Assembly: GCA_017460835.1 (NCBI GenBank)
Contig: JAFUAD010000015.1
Location: forward strand, 1 to 63,890
Direction: 5' to 3'
Source of the DNA: Oscillospiraceae bacterium
GTDB lineage: Bacteria > Bacillota > Clostridia > Oscillospirales > Ruminococcaceae
Length of the DNA: 63,890 nt
The first letter of the stretch is position 1. The number at the start of each line of letters is the position of its first letter. Shown piece by piece: positions 63,644 to 63,890 of the stretch. The position numbers were made by a program, and so were the translations under genes. A model generated the notes under the pieces. That model saw only the letters and a program-made list of their open reading frames with translations. It was not told the DNA's origin and ran no database searches.

Positions 63644-63707
63644 CTGCCTGCTGGTGCCGGTGGCGGGGGTCGAACCCGCACGGTATCGCTACCAACGGAT
63701 TTTGAGT
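63644..63707. repeat. attR: 64-bp direct repeat within tRNA-Leu
   Basis: Identical to 51445-51508. It covers the 3' half of the intact tRNA-Leu(CAA) gene and a few flanking bases. Confidence 0.95.
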
Positions 63708-63738
63708 CCGTCACGTCTGCCAATTCCATCACACCGGC
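63655..63738 (-). tRNA. tRNA-Leu (anticodon CAA)
   Basis: An 84-nt cloverleaf on the minus strand with acceptor GCCGGTG / CACCGGC, discriminator A and encoded CCA (63652-63654). The anticodon loop is CTCAAAA, giving CAA. A long variable arm is present, as in tRNA-Leu, and the T-loop reads GGTTCGAACC. It serves as the attachment site of the element. Confidence 0.95.
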
Positions 63739-63751
63739 GCATAACAGATAA

Positions 63752-63780
63752 AGTATAGCATAAAACCGAAGTTTTGTCAA
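63752..63780 (-). promoter_or_regulatory. tRNA-Leu promoter
   Basis: Minus-strand perfect TTGACA (63775-63780), a 17-bp spacer and TATACT (63752-63757), 14 bp upstream of the tRNA. Confidence 0.88.
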
Positions 63781-63849
63781 GCCGGACTTTTTCTCCGCCA
63801 CGGCAATCGCTTACGAAAGAGAACCAGCAAAAACTTTGAGGAGATATTC

Positions 63850-63890
63850 ATGAGAAAGCAGGCATCTCTTGCGTTTGAGATTCAGGCTGC
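63850..63890 (+). CDS. Start of an unidentified gene (3' partial)
   Basis: ATG with GAGGAG 6 nt upstream opens a frame reading MRKQASLAFEIQA to the window edge. Too short to identify. It lies outside the integrated element. Confidence 0.55.
   Translation, partial: MRKQASLAFEIQA

Larger units (their letters stand above)
51445..63707. mobile_element. Integrative element at tRNA-Leu(CAA), about 12.2 kb
   Basis: Perfect 64-bp repeats bound the region; a tyrosine recombinase and an excisionase-like gene lie at the right end beside the intact tRNA. Contents: rep-like HTH protein, DUF1016 nuclease, two small genes, XRE regulator, dockerin pseudogene split by an IS5-family element, cohesin-dockerin fragment, structured non-coding region, GNAT enzyme, xis and int. 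Base composition inside is more A+T-rich than outside. No relaxase, coupling protein or type IV secretion gene is visible. Confidence 0.92.

Overview
This window spans the replication-origin region of a Gram-positive Clostridia chromosome, most likely a Ruminococcus-like member of the Oscillospiraceae. The evidence is the gene order rpmH-rnpA-yidD-yidC-jag-mnmE-mnmG-rsmG on one side and dnaA-dnaN-yaaA-recF-remB-gyrB-gyrA on the other. Dockerin and cohesin sequences, threonine-rich secreted proteins, a flavodiiron protein and a fermentative D-lactate dehydrogenase point the same way. Most genes left of dnaA lie on the minus strand and most genes right of it on the plus strand, as expected around a bidirectional origin.

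Layout of the chromosomal part. 1-2349: a repeat-rich membrane-anchored secreted protein and an LRAT/NlpC-like protein. 2505-4999: a WYL regulator and an LCP-family cell-wall protein. 5171-12484: the leftward cluster rsmG, mnmG, mnmE, jag, yidC, yidD, rnpA, rpmH (tRNA and rRNA modification, membrane insertion, RNase P, L34), dotted with five parS-like 16-mers. 12719-14876: a two-component system with Pho-box-like repeats in its promoter. 15153-19642: a GGDEF/EAL protein, rsmD, coaD, a coiled-coil protein and a VanZ-like protein. 19705-23283: a large YfhO-type membrane protein. 23662-34724: dnaA, the probable oriC in the dnaA-dnaN gap, dnaN, yaaA, recF, remB, gyrB, two YcxB-like membrane proteins and gyrA. 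34743-51376: housekeeping and metabolic genes (deoC, a phosphopantetheinyl transferase, an SDR, purB, secD, secF, nrdR, an rRNA pseudouridine synthase, an MsmX-like ATPase, ldhA and a flavodiiron protein), plus several lipoproteins and unknown genes.

51445-63707 is an integrated mobile element of about 12.2 kb. Perfect 64-bp direct repeats bound it. The right copy lies in an intact tRNA-Leu(CAA) gene, and the left copy is the leftover 3' half of that tRNA. A tyrosine recombinase and a small excisionase-like protein sit next to the tRNA. The element also carries a replication-initiator-like protein, a YhcG/DUF1016 nuclease, two small unknown genes (one SSB-like), an XRE regulator, a GNAT acetyltransferase and a large dockerin surface protein. 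An IS5-family element with a TAA duplication splits the dockerin gene, and conceptual removal of the IS restores the frame exactly. A truncated cohesin-dockerin fragment follows. I see no conjugation genes, so the element looks mobilizable at most, or degenerate.

The least explained parts are non-coding: a run of five hairpins at 60127-60332, six consecutive hairpins that all have 3-nt loops at 30371-30557, 10-bp-phased repeats and a 153-bp inverted-repeat unit near the integrase, and shared TTGGTAG boxes upstream of the rep-like and integrase promoters. All calls come from reading the sequence; no searches or folding programs were run.
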